Part shown: piece after piece, positions 11,881-21,442 of the stretch
Numbering within the stretch: position 1 is the first letter of the stretch
Layout of the letters: each line of letters begins with the position of its first letter
Source of the DNA: Anas platyrhynchos
Taxonomy: Eukaryota; Chordata; Aves; Anseriformes; Anatidae
Length of the DNA: 64,000 nucleotides
Direction of reading: 5' to 3'
Assembly (NCBI RefSeq): GCF_047663525.1
Contig: NC_092612.1
Coordinates: 281,501-345,500, forward strand
Made by a program: the position numbers and the translations under genes
The notes under the pieces: generated by a model
What the model was told of the DNA's origin: nothing
The model's database searches: none
The model's input: the letters and a program-made list of their open reading frames with translations, nothing else

Positions 11881-12885
11881 CTCGCCCCGTGCAACACCCT
11901 CCCAGCACCACCGCACCCGGCTGCCCCCCGCAGCAACCCCCGGCGCCCCGCAGCACCCCCCGGCGCCCGCCGCCCCCCCCGGCACCCCCCGCGCCCCGCT
12001 CCCGGTACCGGCTCCGCGCCGCGCCCCGAGCGGCCCCGCGGCCCCGAGCGGCTCCGCCCCGGAACGGGCCGGGACCGGCCGGGACCCTGAGCGGGGGCCG
12101 GGGGCGGGAAGTGACCGGGGGGGGGGGGAGCTGCGTGGGGCGGGGGGGGCCGGGGCGCGGCCACGCGGGGCCACGCGTGTCACCCCCCCACGGGGAGGAC
12201 CCGGGCGGGGCCGGGATTTGGGGGATTTGCGGTTTTCGGGCGGGGCGGGGGGGGGTGCGGGGGGGCAGCGCCGTGACACCGCCGTGGCTTTGCCCCCCCC
12301 GTGCTCCCCCCCCTCCCCCCCCGTCGGCCCTATAGATAGGCGCTAATCCCGTTAATGAGCTGATCCCCGGGAGCCCACGAGCGCGCGCACGTGGCACCGT
12401 GGACGCGCGTGTCCGCGGGCGGCCGAAACCTCCGCCCTGCGCTGCCGGGGGGGGGGGGGGGGGGGTCGGGATCGCGTCCGTCTGCCCGCCCGTGGACCCA
12501 CGCGTGGGAACCCCCCCGCGGGGACTGGGAGCTCACTGGGAGAACTGGGCCCCCCCCTGCTCCGCGTCCTCCGGCACCCCCGGGGACGTGAAGGGACCGG
12601 GGGACCCCGCCGGGGGGGTGAGGGGGGGGGGTGGGGGCGGTGGTCCCGCGGCCCCCGGGGTGCGGGCGCGAGGCGACATCTGGCGGCACCGCGCGGCGTG
12701 GCGGGGGCGGCACCGCGGGCCCGGGGGGGGGACAGAGCAGAGGGGACAGCGTCCGTAGGGGGGTGCTCGTGTCCCCGGGGGGGTGGCGGCACCCCCAGGG
12801 TGCTCCCCGCGTCCCCACGGCTGTCCCGGTGTCCCTGCGGTGTCCCCGCGGGGCCGCGAGCAGGCGGGGCGGGTGCCAGCTCCGT

Positions 12886-12891
12886 TTTATT
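12886..12891 (-). terminator. LYSMD1: LYSMD1 polyadenylation signal
   Basis: Plus-strand TTTATT is AATAAA on the minus strand, 344 bases downstream of the LYSMD1 stop codon. It is the only canonical hexamer in the short LYSMD1 3' UTR. Confidence 0.75.
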
Positions 12892-13234
12892 TACAGGTCC
12901 TCAGGGGAGGGCAAAGGGGGCGACAGACCCCATCCCCACGGGGGTCCAGGCACTGACACGGGGAGGCTGGGGGGCTCCCATCCCCCTCACAACCCCCCCA
13001 AAAAAACAAAACAAACCAAAAAGCACCACGAGGGCAAAACCATACAAATAAATAGGATCGGAGGGACAGAGCCCGGCCGGTGACTCCTGTCCCGGTGCCT
13101 CGCGGCGTCCCCAGGCGGGGGCCGGTGGCGTTTGGGTTTCCCCAAAGCGGGGCCGGGACCCCCGCAGGGGATGGTGAGGGGGCCGCCGCCCACAGGCTCC
13201 CCGCGGGTCCCGTCCCCGGGTCCCGGTCCCGGTG

Positions 13235-14109
13235 TCACAGCGTGAAGATCTCGTCCTCGGCGTCTCGGAGCGCGGCCGCCCGCGGCGTCCTGGTGAGGGG
13301 CCGGGGGCCGAGCCGGGGGCCGAGCCGGGGGTCCCCGCTCTCCGGGCGCGGGGTGCCCTCGGCCTCGGCCGCGCTGCGGGGGACACGGGGGGGGGGGGGC
13401 GGTGAGGGGCAGCCCCGCGGCCGGCGCCCCTCCCCGCCCCCCCCGAACGCCCCGGGCCGGGCCGGCCGCGCTCACCCGGTGCTGGCGGCGCGGAGCCGCT
13501 GAGCCGCCGCCGCCGCCGCCTTGGAGCGCCCGATGTCGGCGTCCAGCTGCCGCAGGAAGTCGGCGGCCGAGAGCTCGTGGCGGGACGGGGCGGGGGGGCC
13601 GGGGTCCGCCGGTGCCCCCCCCCCCGCCGCCGCCGCCGCCTCCTCCTCGCGGCGGAGCCCCCCCGGTGCCGGGATGAGCAGCGTGGGCTTGAGGAAGATG
13701 GGGTCCGAGGCGTAGAGCCGGTTGGCGCGCAGGATCTGCTCCGGCTGCCGGGGACAGGGACGGGGCCAGGTGGGGACGGGAACGGGAAGGGACGGGGGGA
13801 CCGGGGACAGGGACGGGACCGGGACCGGGAGGGGACGGGGGGGGGGCGGGGACAAGAACGGGACCGGGACCGGGACACGGAGGGGCCGAGGGGCGGGACG
13901 CGGTGGGACGGGGCCGGGGCCGGGGCCGGGGCCGGGGGTGGCCGGGGCCGGGCGCGGTGCCCGGTCCCGGGGGCTCATCCCGGTGCCGGCCCGGCCCCGC
14001 CGCTCACCGTGACCCCGTAGCGCAGCGCCAGCCCCGGCAGCGTGTCCCCGGGCTCCAGCCGGTGCTCCCGGCCGCCCGCCGCCCCCCGCGCCGGGGGGGG
14101 CCCCGCCAT
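13235..14109 (-). CDS. LYSMD1: LysM domain-containing protein 1
   Basis: Small LysM-domain protein of unknown molecular role, reported in vertebrates as an intracellular LysM family member. Exons: 14109-14008, 13744-13476, 13373-13235, total 510 nt, 169 residues, stop TGA 13237-13235. The LysM domain spans the first intron: EPGDTLPGLALRYGVT ends exon 1 and EQILRANRLYASDPIFLK opens exon 2, ending LLIPAPG. Exon 2 also holds LSAADFLRQLDADI and an Ala-rich run. The conserved C-terminal end AEDEIFTL resembles the mammalian ending. The ATG was chosen because it lies just upstream of the LysM domain and faces the SCNM1 start. Human LYSMD1 is 227 residues, so the N-terminus and linker are shortened here, with Gly/Pro/Ala-rich high-GC codons. 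Intron 1 carries G/C minisatellites. Confidence 0.9.
13745..13965. repeat. GGGACCG minisatellite and GGGGCC tract, LYSMD1 intron 1
   Basis: The intron consists largely of GGGACCGGGAC-type units on the plus strand. Near 13908-13934 there are about four to five consecutive GGGGCC hexamers. Its sense transcript is C-rich; the opposite strand is a strong G-quadruplex candidate. Confidence 0.75.
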
Positions 14110-14554
14110 AGCGGGCGGCCCCGCTCAGCCCCGGCCCGGCGCGGGGGCGCCACCGCCCCGCCCCGCTCCCGGTAAGGCCCGGCCGCCCGCGCGGAGGCCT
14201 CTGGGACTCGTAGTCCTCTGGAGCCGGGGCCCCGCCGCTCCTTCGGGCCCCCGCGGCGCTCCCCGCGCTCCCGACCCCCGGGGGCTGCTCGCTCCCGCCC
14301 AGCCCCCGCCCCGCCGCGGTCTCTGCCCCCCGTTCCCCCGGGGGGCTCCGTGCTCCTCCCCGGCGGCGAGGGGCGCGGAACTACAACTCCCGTCATGCCG
14401 CGGGGCCTCGCCAAGCCGCGGGCCGCTCCCGCCCCGCCCCTTTAAGCTCCCCATTGGTCCCCCCCTGCCCGCGCGCGGTCCGCCGGGAAAAGCGACCCGG
14501 AAGCGGGGAGGGGGCGGTCCCCATGGTAACGGGGCGGCGGCGCTGGGGGCCGCC
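14110..14554. promoter_or_regulatory. LYSMD1/SCNM1 bidirectional CpG promoter
   Basis: The two start codons face away from each other 446 bases apart in a CpG-rich interval. A ZNF143/Staf-type element, ACTACAACTCCCGTCATGC, lies at 14380-14398 pointing toward SCNM1. A second, the reverse complement of ACTACGAGTCCCAG, lies at 14201-14214 pointing toward LYSMD1. An ATTGG (inverted CCAAT) lies at 14453-14457 and an ETS-like CCGGAAGC near 14507. No TATA box is seen. The head-to-head arrangement matches the human LYSMD1/SCNM1 pair. Confidence 0.8.
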
Positions 14555-16216
14555 ATGTCCTTCAAGCGGGACGGCGACGAGCCCGGGCAGCTGGCGGCGC
14601 TGCAGGTGGGGCCCCGCGACCCCCCCACCCCCCCCGGACCCCGATCTCCCCGTCCCCGGGCTCCCCCTGCCCGGGTTTGCCCCGTGTGCCCCGCCCCTCG
14701 GTGTCCCCCCTGCCCCCCCCCGCCCTGCCCGGCCCCCCCGGGATTTCTCTGCCCCCCCCCCCCCCACCCCCGCGCCCCCCTCCCCGCCTGCAGCGCTCCC
14801 GGTTCCCGCTCTCCGCCCTCCTGGTCCCGCCTCGCAGGGGGTGGCGGGGCTGGCGGGGGGGCTGCTCCCTGCCACGACCCCCCCGAGGTCCGGGGGGGCC
14901 CCGGGTGCCCGTTTTGGGGGGGGGGGGGGCAGGGGCCGGGCACTATCGCGGCCTCTCGCTCCCTCGCAGAAGCGGCGCGTGGCGGAGCTGCTGGCCAGCT
15001 ACATCCCCGAGGAGGAGGCGCTGCTGCTGCGGAGCGGGAGGTGAGCGGGACCCCCCCCCCCCCCCCCCCCCCTCCCTGGGGACACGGGGCGGCTCGGGGG
15101 GCTGCAGGGCGCTGACGGCGCCTCCTCCCTGCTACAGGTACGCCTGCACCGTGTGTGCCCACCGGCCCGTCTTCGACACGCTGGAGGTGCTGGCGGTGCA
15201 CCGGGCTGGCAGGAAGCACCTGGGCAGTGAGTGTGGGGCTGGGGGGGGCTGGCGCTGGGGGGGCCACGCCGTGAACACCCACCTGCTTTCCCTTCTCTCC
15301 CCTTCTCTTCCCTTCCCTTCCTTCCAGGCCTGCAGCGCTGCTATGGCAGTGAGCGCTGGCGGGAGGACACGGCGCAGGAGCAGCGGCACCAGGAGCTGGT
15401 GCGGGTGGAGGCGGCGGGCACGCAGGTGGGCGCGCTGTCCTCTCCCCTTCCCTGGCACCCAACGGGGCCTTCCTGAGCTCTGCACCCTCTCCCCAGGGCT
15501 CCCCAGCCCCTTTGCTGGCCCGGACGAGGAGGATTGCCCAGAGTGCCCTGCTGAAGGCTGCTCCCTACAACAGCTGCTGCCGGAGGACAGGGTGAGGGCT
15601 GCTGGGGCGTAGGGAAAGCTCCGGCCTGCTCCCAGCTGCCCACCTGGGGTGGCCGTGCCCTAGGCCTGACCCCGTCCCCTTACAGGGCAGCTGGAAGCGG
15701 CGCACGAGGGGCGAGGACCCAGCCAGGGCCGAGCACTGCCCAGGCTCCCTCTCAGCACAGGGACGCCGTGGAGGCCACCCCTGCAGCCCTGCTGCCAGGG
15801 CAGCGCAGCCGGCAGGCAGGTGAGGGCAAACTGCGGCAGGACGGCGCGCCTGGGCGCTTTCTGCCCTTTCTGCGGGTGTCACCATCCTGCGCCCCTCTCC
15901 GCTCTCCCAGGTGCACTGAAGGCAGCTTCCACCCACGCCGGGCAAGGCAGAAAAGGGAAAGCAGCAGCATCGTCCTCACAGCCGAGTCAGCCCGAGGCCC
16001 TCAGCCCCGCGAGGCGCCAGGCGCTGGAGCAATACCTGCAGCTGCGGAGGTGAGTTGGGCCCTGCTGATGGGGAACCCCCAGCGAGCCTCCCCTCACCCC
16101 GTCTGCCCATCCCCAGCGCCGGCTGGATCCAGGATCGCTCTGGCAAGTGGGTGAAGGATGAGAACGCTGAGTTTGACTCCGATGAGGATGAGCCGCCTGC
16201 ACTGCTGCCAGCCTGA
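14555..16216 (+). CDS. SCNM1: Sodium channel modifier 1 (minor spliceosome zinc-finger protein)
   Basis: SCNM1 is a nuclear zinc-finger splicing factor, first found as a modifier of Scn8a splicing and later linked to the U12-type spliceosome. Exons: 14555-14605, 14970-15040, 15138-15226, 15328-15425, 15497-15591, 15686-15819, 15911-16049, 16117-16216; 777 nt, 258 residues. It opens MSFKRDGDEPGQL and continues KRRVAELLASYIPEEEALLLRSGR. One C2H2 finger follows at about residues 44-68 (CTVC, then HRAGRKH). The conserved middle SALLKAAPYNSCCRR and the C-terminal block ending GKWVKDENAEFDSDEDEPP are both present. The exon 5/6 junction is ambiguous by one base. Ending exon 5 at 15591 is the choice that keeps exon 7 in frame. 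Intron 2 contains 22 consecutive C. Confidence 0.93.
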
Positions 16217-16821
16217 GGTCCCCGAGCCCCAGGGCTGTCCCCGACCCCGCTGTGTGCCACAAGAACAGAGGCAGCTGGAGACGATGGAGGCGATCCAACC
16301 GCTGGGGCAGGTCCAATACGTGGTGTGGCACTGGGGGTCCCCTCGCTCTTTGTTCCCACCTTTTCGGGTGTCCCTATCCTGGCCAGAGCACTGTGATCTC
16401 AGCTTGGATTTTGGCCCGTTGCTGCCCGTCTCTTCCTGTCCCCGGCCCAAGTCACACTCGCTTTCCTAGCCAGGCACAGGTGCCTGTGGTTCGTGGCCTT
16501 TTGGGGTGGCGGCACGGGGCTTCCCCCTCCTCGTGGCCCCGCAGCTGTCCTGGCGCTTGGCAAAACACCCGGCCAGCTCACCTCCACCCTCGCCTCTGTT
16601 TCCCACCTCACTTCTGCCTCTGGGGCCCGTGGGAGCTCCCACCTCAGGGCACCCCCTGTGCCCTGCCAGCACCCTGGGGAGAGCTCCCAGCGGGAGCACC
16701 CACCGATGGGTCGCTTGGGCCCCAGGGCTGGATCCTGTCCCTGGGGAGGGCTCCTTGGCAGCGCTGCCTGGGGTGATGTTACACCTGGGCGCTGGGATTT
16801 ACCCGCTTGCTCAGCTCAGAC

Positions 16822-16831
16822 CTATAAATAG
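16822..16831. promoter_or_regulatory. MEF2-consensus site CTATAAATAG
   Basis: The ten bases fit YTAWWWWTAR at every position. The site lies about 0.5 kb beyond the 3' end of TMOD4, a striated-muscle gene. It could be a muscle enhancer element, a poly(A) signal variant (TATAAA) for SCNM1, or chance. Confidence 0.4.
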
Positions 16832-17054
16832 CCATTGGGACGGGTGCCAGGGCCCTGGTGAGTGAACGCCTGAGCCGGGTGCAGGTCTGGGGGCTCTTCC
16901 CAGAGCCCTGCAGCCCCCATCCACCCCGTGGGCACCCGGAGCTGGCCCCTATGGGCCCCAGGTGCCTGGTCCTGTTCCACAAGGGCACCCAGCTCCCCGC
17001 TGAGGGGTGCCCCGCTCCCCCCTGGCACAGGGCCTGGCCCCGTAACCCGATCCC

Positions 17055-17072
17055 CGGGGTATAAATACCCCG
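17055..17072. repeat. 18-base inverted repeat around TATAAATA
   Basis: CGGGGTAT, AA, ATACCCCG: perfect 8-base arms with a two-base spacer, embedding a TATA-box-like core between GC arms. Function is not assigned. Confidence 0.6.
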
Positions 17073-17309
17073 ACCCTGCAGCCCGTTGCTCCACGAGGGA
17101 ATCCAGGCATCCAACTCGCCCCGTAACGAGCCCGGGATCAATGGCTCGAGGCTAACGGGAGCCTCTGGGTCTCGAGCTCTGAAAAAGGGGTCCTCCAGCA
17201 GCGTTACCCTCGCTCAGCCCGTCCCTCCAGATCCTCCCACGCACAAATCCTGCCCCCGTCCTTGTGGCCCTGTCCCAGGAGCAGCCTCACACCCGGTGTC
17301 TCCGTAACC

Positions 17310-17315
17310 TTTATT
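17310..17315 (-). terminator. TMOD4: TMOD4 polyadenylation signal
   Basis: Plus-strand TTTATT reads AATAAA on the minus strand, 87 bases after the TMOD4 stop codon. It gives a very short 3' UTR. Confidence 0.75.
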
Positions 17316-17401
17316 TACAGCTGACCCAGCCCTGGGGAGCCCAAAGCGCAGCTCAAGGGCGAGCTGAGCACCGGGGTCTGCAGGGCTGTGCTGGGAAGCG
17401 C

Positions 17402-20158
17402 TCAGGTTTTCTTCTGCTTGCGACCTGGGGACAGGGGAAGAAGCAGGTCAGGGCCAGGGCTGGGTGCCCCCCCAAACCCCATTCTTCCCCCCACCCCCGG
17501 CCTCATTCCTGCCCGGGGCAGCAGCGGGGCACTCACGGAGCTCGTTGTTGCGGGTGATGGCGATGGCGGCGCGGGCGCGGGGGCCCTGCTGTGTGAAGTG
17601 GTACCCGAAGCGCACCACGGAGGGGCACTGCTCCAGCATCGTCGCCATCTCCATCTCCACCGTGTCACCCAGCCGCTGGCACTGCGGGGCGGGGGCACGG
17701 TTGGGCCAACTGGGCACACTGGGCAAACCGGGCACACGCCCCAGGCCACCCGTGGGTGCCCATCCCTACCTGGTTGTCCACCTTGAGCTCGCTCAGGGTG
17801 CTGTTCTGGTACATGGCCTTGATGATGCTCATCATGCCGGCGCTGGTGATGAAGTTGGACTCGATGTTGAGGCTCTGCAGCGTCTTGTTCTCCGTCAGCA
17901 TCTCGGCCACCGCCTGCGGGAGCCCGGCATCACCTCGGGGTGTCACCCGGGGCTGGCTGCCCCACCGGCACCTTGTGGGCCAGTGGCGGGGGCAAGGCCA
18001 CCAAAAGCTCGCCTGGCTGGTGCCGGCTGGGAGCTGGGGGAAGGAGACCACATCTCTGGGGACGTGGGGACATGGAGGGTCACGGGGCTGGGACTCACGG
18101 TGGCCACGGGGTCGTTGCTGCGGGTTGCCACCAGGCTGAGCTTCTTGACGTGGGTGTTGGTTTTCATGGCCTCACAGATGGCCTTCAGCGTGGAGATGGG
18201 AATGTCCTGCAGGGAGGGGACAGGGGCGTCACCGAGGAGAGGGGAACATCCCCGGGACAATGCAGGGGACACTGGGGGTGTGTGGATGTCTCCAAGGGCA
18301 CAGGGGCCGCCCTGAGCACTTGCAGGGCGTCATCAAAGGGTTGCAAGTGGCACCAAGGGGCTGCAGGATGTCACTAGGGGGACGTGGCTGTCCCAGGATG
18401 AGGACCTGGGATGCCCCAGAGCCACTCGGGATGGGGACAAACACCCCAGGGATGCCCCAAGGTGAGGACCAGCCCTGCTGGTACCCTCCAGGGACACGCC
18501 AGGCCAGAGCAGCACCCTGGGACAGGGACCAGCCCTGTGGGGACACCCCAGGGCAGGGCTGAGCACACCAAAGACACCCCAGGGCCAGCACCCTGAGGAC
18601 ACCCTGGGGCACGGAGCAGTGCTCTGGGGACACCCCCAGGCCGCTGAGGCCAGCCGCCCCCCCCGGGCCCGGCCCCTCGCCTTGATGTTGTTGAGGTTGA
18701 CGTCCTCCAGCGCCCCGTCGTTGGCCTGGATCTGCCGCAGCGTCTCCTCCACGTTGGTGGGGTTTGGGGGCTCGTCCGGCACCGGCTTGTACGTGTCGGG
18801 CTTCACCACGCCTGCGGCACACGTGAGTGCAGGGGGACGCGTGGGTGTGTGTGCAGGCACCCAGAGCCCCCCGGTGCACACGGGGGTGGGGGCTCCCCGC
18901 TGAACACAGGAGCGGGACCGCCTGCGGTGTGCCCCCGCCTGCCCCCGTCCTGCAGGGCGCACTCACTGTTGATGCCCTCGGTGTTGGAGATGGTCCCGCT
19001 GCAGATCGCATCGTAGTACTGCTTGTTGCTCATCAGCGTGTACATGCCCAGGATGGCTGCGGGGGCACCCCTGGGGTCACCGCAAGCCACGGGGCCATCC
19101 CACAGCCCCCCCTCGTCCCCTCCCCAGCCAGCCACGGGTGGGCTGGGGGCCAGGCTGAAAGCCGAGCGCAGGGGCACGCTGCTGCTTTTAGCCGGGCCCT
19201 GGCAGGGGCCCAGCGGAGGGGGCAGGGGACACGGATGTGACACGGGGATGGGGCAGGGGCGATGCACGGCCCCGCACCAGGGGTTGGTGCCGGGGGGCGG
19301 CCACGTGCGCGGGACCCACCTGCGATGTCACACATCTCGGCCTCGGTGGCGTTGGCCAGCGCCTCCTCCAGCTCTGGCTCCAGCGTGATCTGCTCCTCGC
19401 GGGGGATCTCCCGCTTGGGGTTCTTGGGCACGAACGGTTTCCCTGCGCGGGGGGACGCGGGGCTGCACCCTGCACGGCATGGCACGAGCCGGGGGGCAGC
19501 AGCCACAGGCTACGGGGGCTTGGTGGCCCGGTGCTGGGCTGGGGACAGGTAGAGGCAGCGCTGGGGGGATGTGCTGGGGCGGTTGTGGTACCGGGGCGGT
19601 GGTGGTGGTACCGGGGCGCTGGCGGTGCTGCGAGGTGGCCACGCTGGGGGTGACATTGCTGGGGGCAGCCATGCCCGGGGCTGGCGGGGGCCCAGCTCGC
19701 CCGGGACATCCGAGCCGCTGGCGAGGGCCATCCCGCCGAGCTAAATATACCTGGCGCTGCGGGGCCCCGTCCCCCGCGTCCCCCCAGCCCCGCACCTTTC
19801 TTCTCGCCGGTGAAGGGCACCAGGTCCTCGCGCTCGCCGGCCTCCAGCGCCTGTTTCTCCAGGTGCTGCAGCAGCGCCTCGCGATCCAGCGGCCCCGTCG
19901 GGCTCTTCTGCGTCTGGTCCCGCTGCCGCAGCCCCGCCGGCAGCAGCACGTTCTGGGGAGGCACCGGGGTGGCCGTGGGTGCGGGGCCCCTGCCTGGTGC
20001 CCCCTGCCCCACCTCGGGCCGGGCCGCGGGCGCACCTCAGGGTCCATCTCCAGCAGCTCCATGTCCAGCTGCTCCAGCTCCTCGGCTGACAGCTCCTGCA
20101 GGATCTTGTCCTCGTCGATGTCCCGGTACTTCTCCAGCTCCTGCCGGTAGGACGTCAT
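17402..20158 (-). CDS. TMOD4: Tropomodulin 4 (skeletal-muscle pointed-end actin capper)
   Basis: Tropomodulins cap actin pointed ends with tropomyosin and set thin-filament length in striated muscle. Exons: 20158-20036, 19952-19796, 19442-19320, 19056-18967, 18811-18681, 18206-18099, 17913-17770, 17681-17537, 17424-17402; 1044 nt, 347 residues (human about 345). The protein begins MTSYRQELEKYRDIDEDKIL, the first tropomyosin-binding helix. It continues with NVLLPAGLRQRDQT and the actin-binding PFTGEKKGKPFVP region. The C-terminal half holds the leucine-rich-repeat fold (VNLNNIKDIPI, LQSLNIESNFITSAG, LEQCPSVVRFGYHFTQQGP) and a basic tail ending KQKKT. The intron after 18681 starts GC (AAG then GCGAGG), a GC-AG intron. 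TMOD4 rather than TMOD1-3 is inferred from the VPS72 neighbour and the QTxKSPTGPLDRE wording. Confidence 0.93.
19741..19750. promoter_or_regulatory. MEF2-like CTAAATATAC in TMOD4 intron 2
   Basis: Nine of ten positions fit YTAWWWWTAR. It is an AT-rich decamer in an otherwise GC-rich intron of a muscle gene. Weak evidence on its own. Confidence 0.3.
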
Positions 20159-21287
20159 GGCTGGGGGCTGAGGGGCGGCCTGGAGGGGGATCGGGGGGGG
20201 CTGAGCGGGAGGCTGCCGGGCCAGGGGAGCCCCCGCGCCGTGCCGAGCTCCCACCAGACACCCCACAGCCATGGGGCTGGGGCCTGCCTGGCTGGGGGGG
20301 GCACTGGGGCACCCCAGGGTGGGGTCCAGCCCAGCCCAGCCATCACCACACAGCTCTTGGGGAAACTGAGTCACGGCCCAGTGCTGGGGGCAGCTCCCAG
20401 CTCCACAGCCCCCACCCCACCGACACCCCCCTTCTGCACCCAGTGCCCCCCCAGCCCCCAGGGAGCAAGCAGGGTTGCATGCTTGGGACGCGGGGCCCTG
20501 CACCCCCTTGAGGTGCCCCAGCTGATGGGGATTTACCCCCTGACGCGCAGGTCTGAGGCTGGGGGGGGCACCCCAGGGGAGGCACCCGGTACCCACAGCA
20601 GGGACCTGCGCACTGAGACCTGTAGAAAGCCGGGGGCACCCCTTGGTGTGGGGACCCTCAGGGCCCCCCGAGCTGGTGCCTTTAGGGGTGACCCCCCCCA
20701 ACCCCAGGGACCCCCCCGGCCCTACCTGGCCGCTGGCTGGGGCTGCAGAGCCTGCCTGGGCTGTGCCCCGGTGCTGAGCCAAGGGCTCCGGCCGCGCAGG
20801 GCATGAGATCAGCGTTTTATTCTGCGAGCCGGCGGCGGGGAGGGGCGAGATCACATATCGCCGGCGTTATCGAGCCCTGCCAGTGCCCCGCAACGGCTCC
20901 ACCCCAGCACTGGGGTGGTGCAGGCCCCCCCCAGCGATCAGAGCCCCCGCAGGCCCAGCTGCGGGCTCCAAGCCCTGCCTGGGGGTGCAGGAAGGGGAGG
21001 TTTGGAGCTCACGCAGTGCTCTGGGAGGGAGATTTGGGGAACAGCCCCAGGCACTGCAGGGAGAGGCCCGCGTGTCCCGGGGTCCTCGGAGCCACCCCAC
21101 CATCCCCTTTTCCCCGCTGAGTGCCCCTTAATGCCCCTTCCTCCTGAGCCTGGCCGGGGGCTCTGCTCCCCCGAGCTCCTCATTCAGCAGAGTCGTGTTT
21201 GGGTGGGGTTGGGTGGGGGTTTGCACTTGTCTTCAGCAGGGACCAGGGGCTCCCACGGCCCCACACGCAGCACTGAGGTTCTACTTG
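20159..21287 (-). promoter_or_regulatory. TMOD4: TMOD4 5' region with candidate upstream exon
   Basis: There is no protein-coding evidence in this 1.1 kb. On the minus strand a good acceptor ends at 20180, so the coding exon would start at 20179 with a 21-base leader. A good donor (CCAG then GTAGGG) lies after 20726. A 5' non-coding exon is therefore likely around 20.73-20.79 kb. An AATAAAAC element on the minus strand (plus 20814-20821) sits about 30 bases upstream of the expected start site and could act as a TATA-like element. The rest, toward the VPS72 3' end, shows nothing recognisable. Confidence 0.4.
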
Positions 21288-21293
21288 TTTATT
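21288..21293 (-). terminator. VPS72: Possible distal VPS72 polyadenylation signal
   Basis: Minus-strand AATAAA lies 149 bases beyond the proximal signal and would give a longer VPS72 3' UTR. Its use is uncertain. Confidence 0.35.
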
Positions 21294-21436
21294 GTAGGGT
21301 CTCCCAGAAACCAGGGGGCTGCACACGCTGTTTACCGTAGGGTCTTGCAGAGTTGCAGGCGCTGCTTGCGTAGCAGTGGAAATGAGTGTCTGCATGCTTG
21401 GCTTTGTTGGATGCTTATTACTAGGATTTTTCTTTT

Positions 21437-21442
21437 TTTATT
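21437..21442 (-). terminator. VPS72: VPS72 polyadenylation signal
   Basis: Plus TTTATT (minus AATAAA) sits in an A/T-rich patch 107 bases downstream of the VPS72 stop. It is the first canonical hexamer after the coding region. Confidence 0.7.

Larger units (their letters stand above)
11405..12885. promoter_or_regulatory. SEMA6C: SEMA6C 5' region, CpG island and minisatellites
   Basis: About 1.5 kb lies between the SEMA6C start codon and the LYSMD1 poly(A) signal, both genes being on the minus strand. It becomes extremely CpG- and GC-rich from about 11.9 to 12.75 kb and contains an ETS/E2F-like GGCGGGAAGTGAC near 12105. Two tandem arrays (about 11589-11760 and 11820-11880) and a 19-base G run (12447-12465) are present. 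A short non-GC-rich island at 12330-12362 (CTATAGATAG, GCTAATCCCG, TTAATGAG) stands out. No TNFAIP8L2 open frame is seen, although mammals carry that gene here. The TSS is not determinable. Confidence 0.55.
16217..17309. other. Convergent SCNM1-TMOD4 gap with TATAAATA elements
   Basis: This holds the SCNM1 3' UTR and the space to the TMOD4 poly(A) signal; no gene is supported. No canonical AATAAA is visible for SCNM1. Two TATAAATA elements stand out. CTATAAATAG at 16822-16831 is a perfect MEF2 consensus. A second lies inside an 18-base inverted repeat at 17055-17072. TATAAA is also a known minor poly(A) signal variant, and GT-rich sequence follows the first copy, so SCNM1 may end just after 16831. 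Confidence 0.5.
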
